This document shows positions 28,626 through 38,573 of a stretch of DNA of 64,000 nucleotides, in pieces; position 1 is the first letter of the stretch, and each line of letters begins with the position of its first letter. The notes beneath the pieces are model-generated. The model worked only from the letters and a program-made list of their open reading frames with translations. It did not search any database and had not been told where the DNA came from. The DNA is taken from positions 330,094 to 394,093 of the forward strand of contig NC_017805.1 in the NCBI RefSeq assembly GCF_000252445.1. The letters run 5' to 3'. This DNA is from Deinococcus gobiensis I-0. Lineage in GTDB: Bacteria; Deinococcota; Deinococci; Deinococcales; Deinococcaceae. The position numbers and the translations under genes are program-made.

Positions 28626-30212
28626 TCAGTCGTTCGCGACGGCCTCGCGCTCGGGCATCATGGCCGCCTTCAGGCCCTCGCTCACACGGCGGCCGTAGTC
28701 GGCGTCGCACTGCGTGAACAGCGCCACCATCTTGTCCTTCACGACCTGGTCGGCGTCCTTGAGGTTGTCCACGAGGTTGTTGATCAGGTCGTCGCGCTCG
28801 GCCTCGGTGTGCTGGCGGTAGCGCTCGCCCGCCTGCTTGAAGTCGTTGGTGCGGTCGATCTTCTGGCGCACGAGCTGACCCTGCACGAAGGGCCGGTGCT
28901 CCTCGCCGCTGGGGGCCGACTCGGTCAGGCCGTTCATGTTGCTGGGTTCGTAGTTCACGTGGGCGTTCTGGCCAGGGGCCGTATCCACGCGGTAGGCCAT
29001 GTTGCCGTCGCGCTGGTTGGTCGCCACGTGCTTTTTCGGCGCGTTGATGGGCAGCTGGAGGTAATTGGTGCCGATGCGGTAACGCTGGGTGTCGCTGTAC
29101 GAGAAGGTGCGCCCCTGGAGCATCTTGTCGTCGCTGAAGTCCAGCCCGTCCACCAGTACGCCGGTCCCGAAGGCGGCCTGCTCGACCTCCGCGAAGTAGT
29201 TCTCGGGGTTGCGGTTCAGGGTCATCAGACCCACGGGGCGCATCGGGAACAGGTCCTCGGGCCAGATCTTGGTGTCGTCCAGCGGATCGAAATCGAGTTC
29301 GGGGTGCTCGCCGTCGGGCATGAGCTGCACCTGAAGCTCCCACTGCGGGAACTTGCCGGCCTTGATCGCGTCGTAGAGGTCCTGGGTGGCGTGGTTGAAG
29401 TTCTTGCCCTGGATCTTCTCGGCCTCGGGCTGCGTGAGGTTGCGCACCCCCTGCTTGGGCACCCAGTGGTACTTCACGAGGTGGGCCTCGCCCGCCTTGT
29501 TCACCCACTTGTAGGTGTTCACGCCGCTGCCTTCCATCTCGCGGTAGTTGGCGGGGATGCCCCAGGGCGAGAACAGGAAGGTGATCATGTGCATCGCCTC
29601 GGGCGTGCCGCTGATGAAATCGAAGATGCGCGCGCCGTCCTGGCGGTTGGTCACGGGATCGGGCTTGAAGGCGTGCACGAGGTCGGGGAACTTCATCGCG
29701 TCGCGGATGAAGAACACCTTGAGGTTGTTGCCCACGAGGTCCCAGTTGCCGTCCTCGGTGTAGAACTTCGTGGCGAAGCCGCGCGGGTCACGCAGCGTCT
29801 CGGGGCTGTGCCCGCCGTGGATCACGCTGGAGAAACGCACGAACACGGGCGTCTCCTTGCCCCTGGTGTCGAACAGCTTGGCGCGGGTGTACCTGGCGAT
29901 GTCCTCGCCGCCCACCGTGCCGTAGGCCTCGAAGACGCCGTGCGCCCCGGCGCCGCGCCCGTGCACCACACGCTCGGGCACGCGCTCGCGGTCGAAATGG
30001 CTGATCTTTTCGAGGAAGTGGTAGTTCTCCAGCGTGGTCGGACCGCGCGAGCCGACGGTGCGGAGGTTCTGGTTGTCGAACACCGGGTGGCCCTGGCGGG
30101 TGGTCAGGGTCTGGGGGTCCTCGCCCCCGGCGAGCCGGGTATCGGCGGCGTTGCCCACGCCGCTCACGGCGGTGCCGGTGTGGTCCTGGTCTGCGCTGCG
30201 GTGGTCAGTCAT
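28626..30212 (-). CDS. katA: Catalase
   Basis: A 528-residue haem catalase, close in length to known Deinococcus KatA. Active-site segments: [20 protein letters not shown] with the distal His (about residue 80), [32 protein letters not shown], and the haem-ligand Tyr in [20 protein letters not shown]. It removes hydrogen peroxide. AAGGAG precedes the ATG. Its promoter carries a Fur/PerR-like box, and the Fur-family gene lies 124 bases downstream in the same direction. Confidence 0.96.
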   Translation of the reverse strand: MTDHRSADQDHTGTAVSGVGNAADTRLAGGEDPQTLTTRQGHPVFDNQNLRTVGSRGPTTLENYHFLEKISHFDRERVPERVVHGRGAGAHGVFEAYGTVGGEDIARYTRAKLFDTRGKETPVFVRFSSVIHGGHSPETLRDPRGFATKFYTEDGNWDLVGNNLKVFFIRDAMKFPDLVHAFKPDPVTNRQDGARIFDFISGTPEAMHMITFLFSPWGIPANYREMEGSGVNTYKWVNKAGEAHLVKYHWVPKQGVRNLTQPEAEKIQGKNFNHATQDLYDAIKAGKFPQWELQVQLMPDGEHPELDFDPLDDTKIWPEDLFPMRPVGLMTLNRNPENYFAEVEQAAFGTGVLVDGLDFSDDKMLQGRTFSYSDTQRYRIGTNYLQLPINAPKKHVATNQRDGNMAYRVDTAPGQNAHVNYEPSNMNGLTESAPSGEEHRPFVQGQLVRQKIDRTNDFKQAGERYRQHTEAERDDLINNLVDNLKDADQVVKDKMVALFTQCDADYGRRVSEGLKAAMMPEREAVAND

Positions 30213-30249
30213 GGGGTCTCCTTGCCGGCGCACGCACCGGAACCCCTAA

Positions 30250-30278
30250 ACCATAATGATTATGATTACGCTTGTCTA
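30250..30278 (-). promoter_or_regulatory. katA promoter with overlapping Fur/PerR-like box
   Basis: Minus strand: TAGACA (-35, 30273-30278), a 17-base spacer, and TATGGT (-10, 30250-30255). The perfect palindrome CATAAT-G-ATTATG (30252-30264) covers the -10 and part of the spacer. The 6-1-6 form and sequence match Fur-family operators. A bound repressor would block polymerase. Confidence 0.75.
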
Positions 30279-30300
30279 CCGTTCGGTCGGTCGGTGACTT

Positions 30301-30316
30301 CGGGTGTTCGCACCCG
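30301..30316 (-). terminator. Hairpin after the FUSC gene
   Basis: CGGGTG-TTCG-CACCCG, a six-base stem with a tight tetraloop, just past the FUSC stop. No T-run; a weak terminator at best. Confidence 0.35.
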
Positions 30317-30320
30317 CCGC

Positions 30321-32321
30321 TCATTCGGGTGTGGGCGGGGACGGTGCGTCGCCCAGACGGCGGGCCAGGGCGCTGGCCTCCTCGGCAGCGCGCCCGAACT
30401 CGGCCCCGACCTGGGGTGTGGGCGGGGCCGGGCGCAGGGCCTGGGCATGCAACGACAGGCTGCGCGCCGCCCCCGCGTGAAGCTCCATCAGGGCCGCCTC
30501 GGTGGTGCGGCGCTCCTGTCGCGCGCGCGCCGCGCCCTGTCCCCACGCCGGCTCGATCCGGGCTGCCCGCACGAGGGTTTCGGCCTGGACGCGCAGTCGC
30601 CGCGCCTCCTCGCGCGCCTGGCTGGCCCGGTCGGCGTCCTGGGCCGCCGCGTCCCCGTGGGCTCCGGCCCCGCCCTGGGCATGGCGGGCCTGCCCGGCGT
30701 CCCACAGCGAGCGCACGGCCAGCAGATAGCGGTACTGCGCCTCGGCGGCGTCGCGCAGCACGCGCCGTGCGCCCGGTCCCTGCCAGCTCGGCCACAGCAG
30801 ATAGGTCAGGATCGCCACCGCGCCCCCCAGCAACGTGAAGGCGAGGCGCTGCTCGGCCGCCTGCCCTTCCGAGAGGCCCGATCCCGCCACCGAGAACAGC
30901 ACGTACAGCGTGATCGCGCCCGAGAAGGCCGCGTACCCGGCGGGAAACAGCGCGTAGGCGAAGAAGGCCGCCCCCACGCCCAGCAGGGCGAGCGCGGTAT
31001 GGGGGGGATGCAGGGCCGTGACCAGCGCGCCCAGGGCGACCCCCGCCAGCGTCCCGCCCAGCCGCGCCACACCGCGCGTGAGGGTCGAGACGTAATCCTG
31101 GCGCAGCACCACACCGACCGTCAGGGGCAACCAGTACCCGTGCGGTACGTTCAGCCGCCGCTCGATATACACGCTCAGGCCCAGCACCAGGGCGTATTTC
31201 AGGGCGTGGCGGCCCAGCAGGGTCCGCAGGGAGGCGCTGCGCGGCCAGTCGCCCAGCGCGGGCCGCAATGCCCCCCGCCGCCGTTCCTGCGGCAGCGCTT
31301 CGGGCAGCGGGGGACGGTCGAGATCCGACAGTAGCCCGGTGACGAGACCGGCCCAGGGCCGCAGCGCCTCACCGGCCGGGCCGCGCAGTTCGGCGGTCGC
31401 CCGCTCCAGCGCGTCCCGCCAGGCGGCCGAGGACCGCGCCTCGCCCCGCCGCACCCCCTGCTCGACCTGGCGCAGCGCCCCGAGCAGCGCCGCCGCCAGC
31501 ACGCCGGCCTGCCGCTCGCCCTCCGCGCCTTCCTGGCGCAGTTCACGGTCGGCACGCACGTAACCCACCAGCGCGGCCCGCAGGCCCTCGGCCACCCGCA
31601 GGGCCTGGCGCAGCTCGGCGTGCTCCTGCCGGGTCCGCTCGCTGCCCCGCTCCTGTCGCAGATGGGTGCGCGCGTCGTTCAGCAGGTCCCAGGCTTCCTG
31701 AAGCGAGGTGGCGTCGAGCAGGGCATATTCGTCCAGCGGCAGCGTCTCGGCCCAGCGTTCCAGACGGCGGTAGACCAGCGCGACCGCCCGGCGCTCGGCC
31801 TGCCGGGGGCGCGCGGGCCACACCACCGTGAGCAGCAGCACCTGCAGGAGCCCCCCGGCCAGCACCAGACCGCCGCCGGGCAGCGCGAGTCCCTCGGGAA
31901 GCCGCAGCCCCGTCAGCACGATCAGGGTCATGGTGGACTGGATGGCGACGGTGGTCGCCGCCGCCCCCTGCGCGCCGTACAACACGAGCAGAAAACTCAC
32001 CAGGCTCACGCTCAGGGTCGTGGCGAGGGTGTTCTGCCCGGCCCAGATGGCGAGGACGGTGATCAGGCTCATCAGGACACTGGAGATCAGCATGACGCGC
32101 AGGCGACTGCGGGTCACGCCGGTAAACGAAGCCAGCCCGGCATTGAGCGCCCCGGTCGAGGCCAGCACCCCCAGCGCCGCGTTGCCGCTCAGGGCGCCCA
32201 GCAGCACCGGCACGGCCACCCCGACCGTACAGCGCAGCGCCGTGTCGGGCCGCCATTTCGGGCCGTCGAAGGCGAAGGCCGTCTTGAGGACCAGGGGCAG
32301 GCGGCGGGTCACGCGCCTCAT
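30321..32321 (-). CDS. FUSC family inner-membrane protein
   Basis: A 666-residue membrane protein. Two hydrophobic blocks of five to six segments (residues about 25-155 and 360-470) are separated by a long charged, helical cytoplasmic region, the usual FUSC/YccS/aromatic-acid exporter architecture. The second block contains HALKYALVLGLSVYIERRLN, GYWLPLTVGVVLRQDYVSTLTRGVARLGGT, the typical FUSC repeat. The last 150 residues are charged helix. It may pump small organic acids or hydrophobic compounds. No MFP or outer-membrane partner is nearby. The ATG has no clear ribosome site. Confidence 0.88.
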   Translation of the reverse strand: MRRVTRRLPLVLKTAFAFDGPKWRPDTALRCTVGVAVPVLLGALSGNAALGVLASTGALNAGLASFTGVTRSRLRVMLISSVLMSLITVLAIWAGQNTLATTLSVSLVSFLLVLYGAQGAAATTVAIQSTMTLIVLTGLRLPEGLALPGGGLVLAGGLLQVLLLTVVWPARPRQAERRAVALVYRRLERWAETLPLDEYALLDATSLQEAWDLLNDARTHLRQERGSERTRQEHAELRQALRVAEGLRAALVGYVRADRELRQEGAEGERQAGVLAAALLGALRQVEQGVRRGEARSSAAWRDALERATAELRGPAGEALRPWAGLVTGLLSDLDRPPLPEALPQERRRGALRPALGDWPRSASLRTLLGRHALKYALVLGLSVYIERRLNVPHGYWLPLTVGVVLRQDYVSTLTRGVARLGGTLAGVALGALVTALHPPHTALALLGVGAAFFAYALFPAGYAAFSGAITLYVLFSVAGSGLSEGQAAEQRLAFTLLGGAVAILTYLLWPSWQGPGARRVLRDAAEAQYRYLLAVRSLWDAGQARHAQGGAGAHGDAAAQDADRASQAREEARRLRVQAETLVRAARIEPAWGQGAARARQERRTTEAALMELHAGAARSLSLHAQALRPAPPTPQVGAEFGRAAEEASALARRLGDAPSPPTPE

Positions 32322-32387
32322 GGTAGCGGCCCGGGCGCGGCGCTGCGCTAGCCTGGGCCATCTCGCAAGGAGGTGCCAAGACCGGCC

Positions 32388-33296
32388 GTGACCCTGTTCT
32401 CTTCTCCCCTGCTGCTCGGACTGGACGCCGGAGGCAGCGGTACCCAGTGGGCGCTGCGGCGCGCGGGGCACACCGTGGCTTCCGGGACCGCTCCGCCCCT
32501 CACGTCGGCGCTGCTGGACCTGGATGCCGGAGCCCTGGCCCTGGCCGAGCTGCGGTCGGCCCTCCCCGGGCGGCCTGACGCCGTCCATGCCGGCCTGCCG
32601 GGCCTGAGCGCCGGGTCGGACCGGGCCGATCAGGCCCGCACGCACCTCGCCGGTGTACTGGGCCTTCCCGCCGGGCAGGTGGGCGTCGAGGGCGACCTCG
32701 ACCTCGCCTACCGCGCGCATCTGGCTCCCGGCGCGGGCGTCCTGGTCTACGCGGGCACCGGCAGCATCGCCTACCACGTTCCGGCACGGGGCGCGCCCCT
32801 GCGGGCCGGCGGGCGCGGCTACCGTATCGGAGACGACGGCGGCGGGGCCAGCCTGGGCCGTGAGGCCCTGCGTCACATGACCGACGCGCTGGACCGGGGC
32901 ACGGTGCCCGCCGGCCCCCTGGCCAGCGAGGTCGCAGCCGTAACGGGCGGGCTGGACTGGGACACGCTGCGGGCTTTCGTGTACGGCCCCCCGGGCGCCT
33001 CGGCGCTGGCGCGGCTCGCCCCGGCCGTCGCGCGGGCCGCGCAGTCGGGCGACCCGGTGGCCCGGAACATCCAGGCGGAGGCGGCGCTCGCCCTGGCCGA
33101 CCTCGCCCACCGGGTCCAGGCCCAGTTGGGGGCACAGGGCCACGGGCCGCTGCCGGTCGTGGCGACCGGCGGCGCGCTCAGGGCACCGGGGCTGGCCGAC
33201 GAACTGCGGCGTGCCTGCCCCGGAGTGACGGTGCAGTGGCGCGACCATGCGGCGGCGGCGGCCGAGTATGCCGTCCGCCTCCTGCCGCCGCCCTAG
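32388..33296 (+). CDS. BadF/BadG-type kinase, probable N-acetyl-amino-sugar kinase
   Basis: A 302-residue ASKHA kinase. LLGLDAGGSGTQWAL is the phosphate-1 loop, VLVYAGTGSIAYHV the phosphate-2 loop, and YRIGDDGGGASLGREAL a conserved segment of the N-acetylglucosamine kinase family. VVATGGALRAPG is the adenosine motif. I use GTG at 32388; an in-frame GTG at 32373 overlaps the AAGGAGG ribosome site, while 32388 is 14 bases past it, so the start is uncertain. NanE is convergent and shares four bases with its end, suggesting amino-sugar metabolism. Confidence 0.85.
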   Translation: MTLFSSPLLLGLDAGGSGTQWALRRAGHTVASGTAPPLTSALLDLDAGALALAELRSALPGRPDAVHAGLPGLSAGSDRADQARTHLAGVLGLPAGQVGVEGDLDLAYRAHLAPGAGVLVYAGTGSIAYHVPARGAPLRAGGRGYRIGDDGGGASLGREALRHMTDALDRGTVPAGPLASEVAAVTGGLDWDTLRAFVYGPPGASALARLAPAVARAAQSGDPVARNIQAEAALALADLAHRVQAQLGAQGHGPLPVVATGGALRAPGLADELRRACPGVTVQWRDHAAAAAEYAVRLLPPP

Positions 33297-33967
33297 CCCT
33301 TCAGCGCCTCGACGAACCAGCGCGTGATCACGTCGGGCCGCGTGATGGCCGACCCCACCACCACGAACTGGGCCCCGTACGCCAGTGCCCGCGCCGCGTC
33401 GGCCGGGGTGTTCAGGCGACCCTCGGCCACGAAGGGCAGACCCGCGCCGCGCAGGGCGTCCATCAGCGCCCAATCGGGCCCGCTCTGGCGCGGACTGTCC
33501 GGGGTGTAGCCGCTCAGCGTCGTCCCTACGAGGTCGGCCCCGGCGGCCAGGGCCGCGCGCGCCTCGGGCAACGTGCTGATGTCGGCCATGACCAGCGCCC
33601 CCGCCGCGCGCACCGCCGCGAACATTTCCGCCAGCGGTTCGGGACGGGGACGCAGCGTGCCGTCCAGGGCCACGATCTCGCAGCCCAGGCGCGCCAGCCG
33701 CACGCCCTCCTGCGCCGTCGGGGTGATGTACACGTCGGTGTCGGGGCGGGCCGTCTTGGTCAGGCCGATCAGGGGCAGGGGGCTGACCGCACGTACCGCC
33801 TCCACGTCCGCAAAGCCCTGGACCCGCAGCCCCGCCGCGCCTCCCTGTTCGGCGGCCCGTGCCAGCCGGGCAATGACCCCGGAATCGCGCAGCGGGCTGC
33901 CCTCGTCAGCCTGACAGGACACGACCAGGCAACCACGCAGGCGGTCCAGCACGTCCGGGCGCGTCAT
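33293..33967 (-). CDS. nanE: N-acetylmannosamine-6-phosphate 2-epimerase
   Basis: A 224-residue TIM-barrel epimerase. LVVSCQADEGSPLRD at the N-terminus, LRVQGFADVEAVR, PLIGLTKTARPDTDVYITPT (catalytic Lys), EIVALDGTLRPRP, and LPFVAEGRLNTPADA are characteristic. It converts ManNAc-6-P to GlcNAc-6-P in sialic acid and amino-sugar breakdown. CGAGGTG precedes the ATG at 33967. Its TAG stop overlaps the TAG of the opposite-strand kinase in the tetramer CTAG. No neuraminate lyase is visible here. Confidence 0.94.
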   Translation of the reverse strand: MTRPDVLDRLRGCLVVSCQADEGSPLRDSGVIARLARAAEQGGAAGLRVQGFADVEAVRAVSPLPLIGLTKTARPDTDVYITPTAQEGVRLARLGCEIVALDGTLRPRPEPLAEMFAAVRAAGALVMADISTLPEARAALAAGADLVGTTLSGYTPDSPRQSGPDWALMDALRGAGLPFVAEGRLNTPADAARALAYGAQFVVVGSAITRPDVITRWFVEALKG

Positions 33968-34035
33968 GGGCACACCTCGTGGGGCATAGGGGCAGCGGGA
34001 GTCATGCGGCCAGCATAGTGGCCCGCCGCGCCGGG

Positions 34036-34398
34036 CTACTCGCGGGCGTGCTCCAGCGTGCTGCCGATCAGGGTGGTGACGTGGGCGTCGAGCAGGCGGT
34101 AGTAGGCCACCCGGCCCTCCTTGCGGTAGGTCACGACCCGGCCCGCCCGCAGCAGCCGGAGCTGATGGCTCACGGCGCTCTCGCTGATTCCCACGACCGC
34201 CGCGAGATCGCACACGCACAGCTCGCCCGCGTTCAGGGCACTCAGCAGCTTGAGCCGGGTGGGATCGGCCACGAGCTTGAGCAGCGCGCTCGCCTGCTGC
34301 ACGCACGCTTCGTCCGGCAGGGCCAGGCGCGCCGCCTGCACCGCTTCCGGGTGAATGCCGGGATCGTCGCAGACCCCTTCTTGAGAAACGGTTCTCAC
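34036..34398 (-). CDS. ArsR/SmtB family metal sensor, CadC-like
   Basis: A 120-residue winged-helix repressor. ADPTRLKLLSAL and ELCVCDLAAVVGISESAVSHQLRLLR are the family core. ELCVCDL has the two cysteines of the alpha-3N Cd/Pb site, with a further N-terminal cysteine (EGVC), and the end LLDAHVTTLIGSTLEHARE keeps the Asp-His...His-Glu of the alpha-5 zinc site. This combination is CadC-type. The GTG start lies six bases after TATGGT and inside an inverted repeat. No efflux ATPase is adjacent, so its target may be elsewhere, or only itself. Confidence 0.92.
   Translation of the reverse strand: MRTVSQEGVCDDPGIHPEAVQAARLALPDEACVQQASALLKLVADPTRLKLLSALNAGELCVCDLAAVVGISESAVSHQLRLLRAGRVVTYRKEGRVAYYRLLDAHVTTLIGSTLEHARE
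34382..34397. promoter_or_regulatory. ArsR/SmtB-type operator over the cadC-like start codon
   Basis: TGAGAA-ACGG-TTCTCA, a perfect 6-4-6 inverted repeat that covers the start codon and first codons of the leaderless gene. Resembles the TGAA-N-A...T-TCA pattern of SmtB/ArsR sites. Confidence 0.7.
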
Positions 34399-34404
34399 CC
34401 CCAG

Positions 34405-34410
34405 ACCATA
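34405..34410 (-). promoter_or_regulatory. -10 element of the cadC-like gene (leaderless)
   Basis: TATGGT on the minus strand with exactly six bases before the GTG start. Confidence 0.6.
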
Positions 34411-34544
34411 GCGCATGGCCGGGGTCACGCTGGGGCGCGGGGCATCCGCAGGTCGGGCGCGGGTCTTCGCGTAGGCTGGACCTCCGCCCAGTGGGAGGGG
34501 CCGGGCCGGGCCGCCTCCCTCGCCGCTTTCGAGGAGGAACGTCC

Positions 34545-35933
<1,389 letters not shown>

Positions 35934-35953
35934 CGCCCCACGGAGTTCACTGA

Positions 35954-35985
35954 AGCCGCCCGCATCCTGCCGGGCGGCTTTCTGC
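35954..35985 (+). terminator. Rho-independent terminator after the purine permease
   Basis: AGCCGCCCG pairs with CGGGCGGCT over an eight-base loop and is followed by TTCTG. Confidence 0.75.
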
Positions 35986-36001
35986 TGGTCGCCGCAGCAG
36001 G

Positions 36002-36007
36002 CACACT
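36002..36007 (+). promoter_or_regulatory. -10-like element of the acetyltransferase gene
   Basis: CACACT with exactly six bases (GGGGCC) before the ATG at 36014; same layout as the leaderless oxidoreductase gene at 11850, but the first base is C. Confidence 0.4.
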
Positions 36008-36013
36008 GGGGCC

Positions 36014-36655
36014 ATGTCTGCCCAGGTCCTGTACCGCCCCGCCGAGCCGCGCGACGAGCGCCGGCTGGGGGAGATCGCCCACGCCACCGGATACTTCGGG
36101 GACCCGGCCACCCGCTTTTTTCCGGATCGGGCCCTGTTCGCCGACCTCTGGGTCCGCCCGTACCTGCACGGTGGGGGAGGGGCCTCCTTCGTGGCCGAAC
36201 TGGACGGTGAGGTGCAGGGCTATGTCCTGGGCGCGCCTGATCCGGTCGCCTATCAGCGGGCGCTGATCCGGACGGTCACCCGCCACGTGCTCCCGCGACT
36301 GCTGACCGGACGCTACCTGCGTCCCTGGCCCGGTCTAGTCTATCTGCTGCGCGCGGCCGTGTTCTCGGGGCCACATGCCGACCCCGCCCAGTTTCCGGCC
36401 CACCTGCACCTCAACCTGATGCCGGGGGCGCGCGGCCAGGGGTTGAGCGGTCCCCTGCTCGAGCTGCACCTCGCCCGCCTGGCCGAGCTGGGGGTGCGGG
36501 GGGTCCAGCTCTCGACCACGCTGGAAAATACGGCGGCTCTCCGGACCTACCGTCGGCGCGGCTTCGTCGTCGCCGGAGCGCGGCGCACCGCCCTGTGGAC
36601 CCCGTGGCTCGGGCGGCCCGCCGTTCAGGTGGTCCTGACCCGATCCGTAGCCTGA
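36014..36655 (+). CDS. GNAT family N-acetyltransferase
   Basis: A 213-residue acetyltransferase. HLHLNLMPGARGQGLSGPLLELHLARL is the acetyl-CoA pyrophosphate loop (R-x-x-G-x-G/S form, residues about 133-160), and ENTAALRTYRRRGFVV is the conserved C-terminal GNAT strand. The N-terminal half has a longer insert (YLHGGGGASFVAELDGEVQGYVLG). The substrate cannot be deduced. It stands alone between the permease terminator and the parA promoter. Confidence 0.88.
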   Translation: MSAQVLYRPAEPRDERRLGEIAHATGYFGDPATRFFPDRALFADLWVRPYLHGGGGASFVAELDGEVQGYVLGAPDPVAYQRALIRTVTRHVLPRLLTGRYLRPWPGLVYLLRAAVFSGPHADPAQFPAHLHLNLMPGARGQGLSGPLLELHLARLAELGVRGVQLSTTLENTAALRTYRRRGFVVAGARRTALWTPWLGRPAVQVVLTRSVA

Positions 36656-36705
36656 GACGCGTCCTTTCCGGTCATCCGGCACCCTGAGGCGGCGGAGGCT
36701 TGCAT

Positions 36706-36711
36706 TACAGT
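36706..36711 (+). promoter_or_regulatory. -10 element upstream of the parA leader ORF
   Basis: TACAGT with six bases (GGCCGC) before the ATG at 36718. Confidence 0.5.
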
Positions 36712-36717
36712 GGCCGC

Positions 36718-36771
36718 ATGCCAAAGTCAGTCGTCCATTCCTGTCCGGACCTGCGGCGGAGCGCGCCGTGA
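36718..36771 (+). CDS. Possible 17-residue leader peptide coupled to parA
   Basis: MPKSVVHSCPDLRRSAP and a stop. The ATG has the leaderless spacing after TACAGT; the TGA overlaps the GTG start of parA as GTGA. Translating this short frame could deliver ribosomes to parA, which has no Shine-Dalgarno of its own. No relatives are known to me, and it may not be stable as a peptide. Confidence 0.45.
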   Translation: MPKSVVHSCPDLRRSAP

Positions 36772-37577
36772 AGGTCATCAGCATCTACAACCAGGCCGGA
36801 GGTGCCGGCAAGACCACCGTCACCCGGGACCTCGGCTACGCCCTGACCCAGCTCGGATTTCGCGTCCTGCTCGTGGATCTCGACTCGCAGGCCAGTCTGA
36901 CGCGCTGGCTCGGGCAGCTCGCTCCGGGCACAGACGGGAGCAAGCCCGCCGGCCTGCGGCTCGACCGCACGGTGTTTCCGGTCCTCACCGATCCCGACGC
37001 CGACCTCCCCGAGCCGCTCAACGCCTTCGGCATGGACCTCATTCCGGCCAACACCAAACTCAGTGTGGGAGACTCGGTCCTCTACGACGACCAGAACCGC
37101 ATGGGCCAGCTGCGCGCGGCCATCCGCCGGGTCCAGGGCTACGACTTCGTCCTGATCGACGCGCCGCCCGGTCGCACCGCGATGGCCCTGGCCGGCGTGG
37201 CGGCCAGCGACCATCTCCTCATTCCGGTGAATGTCGCCAAAGCCCTCGACAACATCGACAACGTGGCCGAGGTCCTCACGACCGCGCGCCGCTTCTCGCC
37301 CACGCTCTCGGTGCTGGCGCTGGTCCCACACTCCTTCATGCGCAATACCCGCCACCACAAGGACGTGCTCCGGGGGATGCAGGAAGACCTCGCTGCCCTG
37401 GCCCCCACGACCACGCCGATCAGCCACAAGGACACGCTGTACGACGACGCGACCCTGTACCAGCAGCCCATCGCGGTGTATGCCCCGAGGAACTCGGCTC
37501 CCGAGGAATACCGCCGTCTGGCCGGTGAAGTGCTGGCGCTGCTGGGCATGCAGCCCGCCGCCGGGGCGACGTCATGA
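36768..37577 (+). CDS. parA: ParA-family partition ATPase
   Basis: A 269-residue Walker-type ATPase. Walker A is QAGGAGKTTV (residues 9-18); the usual signature lysine (KGGxGKT) is replaced by Ala. LLVDLDSQASLTRWLG is the A-prime motif, and FVLIDAPPGRTAMAL Walker B. It drives segregation of the replicon by dynamic DNA binding together with ParB. The GTG start overlaps the stop of a short leader ORF; the parB ATG overlaps its own TGA. The replicon context (parB, repA, iterons) is consistent with a plasmid-type system. Confidence 0.95.
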   Translation: MKVISIYNQAGGAGKTTVTRDLGYALTQLGFRVLLVDLDSQASLTRWLGQLAPGTDGSKPAGLRLDRTVFPVLTDPDADLPEPLNAFGMDLIPANTKLSVGDSVLYDDQNRMGQLRAAIRRVQGYDFVLIDAPPGRTAMALAGVAASDHLLIPVNVAKALDNIDNVAEVLTTARRFSPTLSVLALVPHSFMRNTRHHKDVLRGMQEDLAALAPTTTPISHKDTLYDDATLYQQPIAVYAPRNSAPEEYRRLAGEVLALLGMQPAAGATS

Positions 37578-38460
37578 GCCGGGGTCCCCGTCCCAGCGCC
37601 GTGAAATTCGACGCGGGCCTGACGGTCGCCGGCCTGAGTGCGCCGACCGTCTTCAACGTCTCGCCCGACCAGATCCAGGTACGGCCCGACTTCAACCCGC
37701 GCGGGCAGCACACCCCGGTCGCCGACGCCTTCAGCGAGCCGGCGCTGCGGGCCCTGGGCGAAAGCATGCGCCGGGACGGCGTGCTGACCCCCCTGATCGT
37801 CTCCCAGGCCGCCGAGGGCACCTACTGGCTGATCGCGGGTGAACGGCGGCTGCGCGCGGCCCGGCTGGCGGGGCTGACCACCCTGCCCGTCATGCTCAAG
37901 ACCGAACAGGACGCGGCGCGCCTCGCTCTGGTCGAAAACCTGCAACGCCAGAACCTCAACCCGGTGGACGAGACCTTCGGGTCTTCCGGCTGCTCTCCCT
38001 GGAAACGGGTCTGGCACCGAACGAGCTTCCGGCCGCTCTGCGGGCCGCCCTGCGCGAACCCGGGAAGGACCCTCACGACCTCGCCACCCGCCTGGAGAGC
38101 TACGGCGCGACCTCGCTCGAAGCCTGGGCCAGACACCGCCCCGCGTTTCTAAAGATGACGCCCAGCGAACTGGCGGCGGTGCGAGAGGGCCGCCTGCCCT
38201 GGCGTACCGCCGCCGAGCTGACCCGGCTGCCGGAGGGGGAGGACCGCACCGCCCTTCTGCGACAGGCAGAGGCCGACGACCTCTCGACGGCGCAGGTCGG
38301 GCGGCGGGTCCGGGAACTTCAGGGCAGCGACGCTTTCGCGCTGCGGGCCCGGCAACTTCTCTCCGAGATCAAGCCCGCTCGCCTGACAGCCCTCTCCCCA
38401 GAACGCCGTGAACAGGCCGAACGCCTGTTGACGGAACTGGCTGACCTCCTACGCTCCTGA
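37574..38460 (+). pseudogene. parB: parB with a single-base frameshift
   Basis: The first frame encodes a ParB N-terminus (YWLIAGERRLRAARLAG and LVENLQRQNLNPVDE), then breaks after ETF near 37978. Removing the break by adding one base continues as VFRLLSLETGLAPNELPAAL in the next frame, through WARHRPAFLKMTPSE to the stop at 38460. The observed TTCGGGTCTTCC looks like TTCGCGGTCTTCC with one base lost. The complete protein would be about 295 residues, with CTP-binding N-domain, central helix-turn-helix and C-terminal dimer region. Either a real mutation, a sequencing error or a recoded site is possible. Confidence 0.85.
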
Positions 38461-38465
38461 GTTTT

Positions 38466-38492
38466 TCTGTCCACACACGAGGACACGTGTCC
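38466..38492. repeat. parS candidate, copy 1
   Basis: Contains the perfect 12-base palindrome GGACACGTGTCC (38481-38492), preceded by CTGTCCACACACGA. Located 20 bases after parB. Palindrome copies and their distance from parAB suggest a ParB-binding centromere. Confidence 0.65.
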
Positions 38493-38573
38493 GCAAAAGG
38501 CAGAAAAAACGCTTCCTGGCAGAGCCAAAGCCACTTGAGGATAACCGAGGCTTGGGAAGAAGGATCTCTGAAT

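Noticed and set aside
28494..31334. 946-codon open frame opposite catalase and FUSC genes
   Set aside because: Spans two well-supported genes on the other strand and has no recognisable motif; a high-G+C artefact.
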